Shown here one piece after another: positions 6,427-6,540 of a stretch of DNA of 6,540 nt (positions are counted from its first letter, which is position 1; each line of letters begins with the position of its first letter). The translations under genes were made by a program, and so were the position numbers. The notes under the pieces are model-generated. The model searched no databases. It had not been told where the DNA came from and worked only from the letters and a program-made list of their open reading frames with translations. This DNA is from Nitrospirota bacterium (GTDB lineage: Bacteria; Nitrospirota; Nitrospiria; Nitrospirales; UBA8639). The stretch is taken from contig JAOUQB010000143.1 of the NCBI GenBank assembly GCA_029879555.1, positions 1-6,540 of the forward strand, read 5' to 3'.

Positions 6427-6540
6427 CTATCCGCTGCCAGATTGAGGCAGCCTGTCATACAACATCTTCCATTTCGGAAGATCTCGCATCAACAGGCCGC
6501 AATTTCGGTCATCGCCACAGGATCCCGCTTCAACGTGCTT
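6427..6540 (-). pseudogene. Possible degenerate IS5-group transposase fragment
   Basis: Read on the minus strand from the window edge, an open frame of 37 codons ends at a TAG (6427-6429). It contains CGLLMRDLPKWKMLYDRLPQ followed by SG. This resembles the N-terminal domain of IS5/IS427-type transposases, whose pattern is about CxWRDLPxxFGxWxxVYxRFxxWxxSG, with about four residues missing between the RDLP and KW blocks. The frame then stops where an intact transposase would continue for over 200 residues, and no DDE motifs are seen further along. It is therefore best read as a decayed remnant, possibly continuing outside the window. The resemblance is short and by eye, so chance is not excluded. 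Confidence 0.3.

Noticed and set aside
6433..6451. Hairpin GCTGCC/GGCAGC with a 7-base loop
   Set aside because: It has a 6-base stem with no T-run and lies inside the possible transposase remnant. It is not convincing as a terminator.
6464..6482. Perfect 7-base hairpin ATCTTCC/GGAAGAT
   Set aside because: No T-run follows on either strand. It lies within the codons of the transposase-like fragment (RDLPKWKM), so chance is the simpler explanation.

Overview
The window looks like an ordinary stretch of chromosome from a Gram-negative-type bacterium of medium GC, judged by eye at about 50%. The evidence is a periplasmic adaptor for an envelope-spanning ABC exporter and a lipobox lipoprotein. 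The mix of a split MacAB-type exporter, a DUF6941-like protein and a DUF3147/GlpM-like membrane protein would suit a Nitrospira-like organism. That placement is a low-confidence inference; no rRNA or marker gene is present to fix it. All confident genes lie on the + strand.

Region 1 (1-3143) is a three-gene operon for a MacAB/YknXYZ-type exporter. It encodes a membrane-fusion adaptor (5' end outside the window), a separate LolD/MacB-class ATPase, and an FtsX/MacB-type permease with four membrane spans. The gaps are 24 and 8 bases, so the genes are probably co-transcribed. ATP hydrolysis would drive the permease, whose periplasmic domain acts with the adaptor. No TolC-type outer-membrane channel is present in the window.

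Region 2 (3144-4795) holds three small genes. The first encodes a CPBP (CAAX-protease-like) membrane protein that appears to lack most catalytic residues. The second, preceded by a plausible promoter and a good ribosome binding site, encodes a four-span DUF3147/GlpM-like protein. The third encodes a 140-residue DUF6941-like protein.

Region 3 (4796-6023) begins with about 295 bases without a long gene. This stretch contains a textbook Shine-Dalgarno site in front of a 15-codon reading frame. It is followed by a lipoprotein with an HExxH zinc-protease motif and a suitably placed downstream Glu, which is the most interesting uncharacterised protein here.

Region 4 (6024-6540) has no intact gene. 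It holds a cluster of small inverted repeats just after the lipoprotein gene. At the right edge, on the minus strand, is a short degenerate reading frame resembling the N-terminal domain of an IS5-group transposase, so this end may be the edge of decayed mobile DNA. No tRNA, rRNA, CRISPR array, intact insertion sequence or convincing intrinsic terminator was seen.
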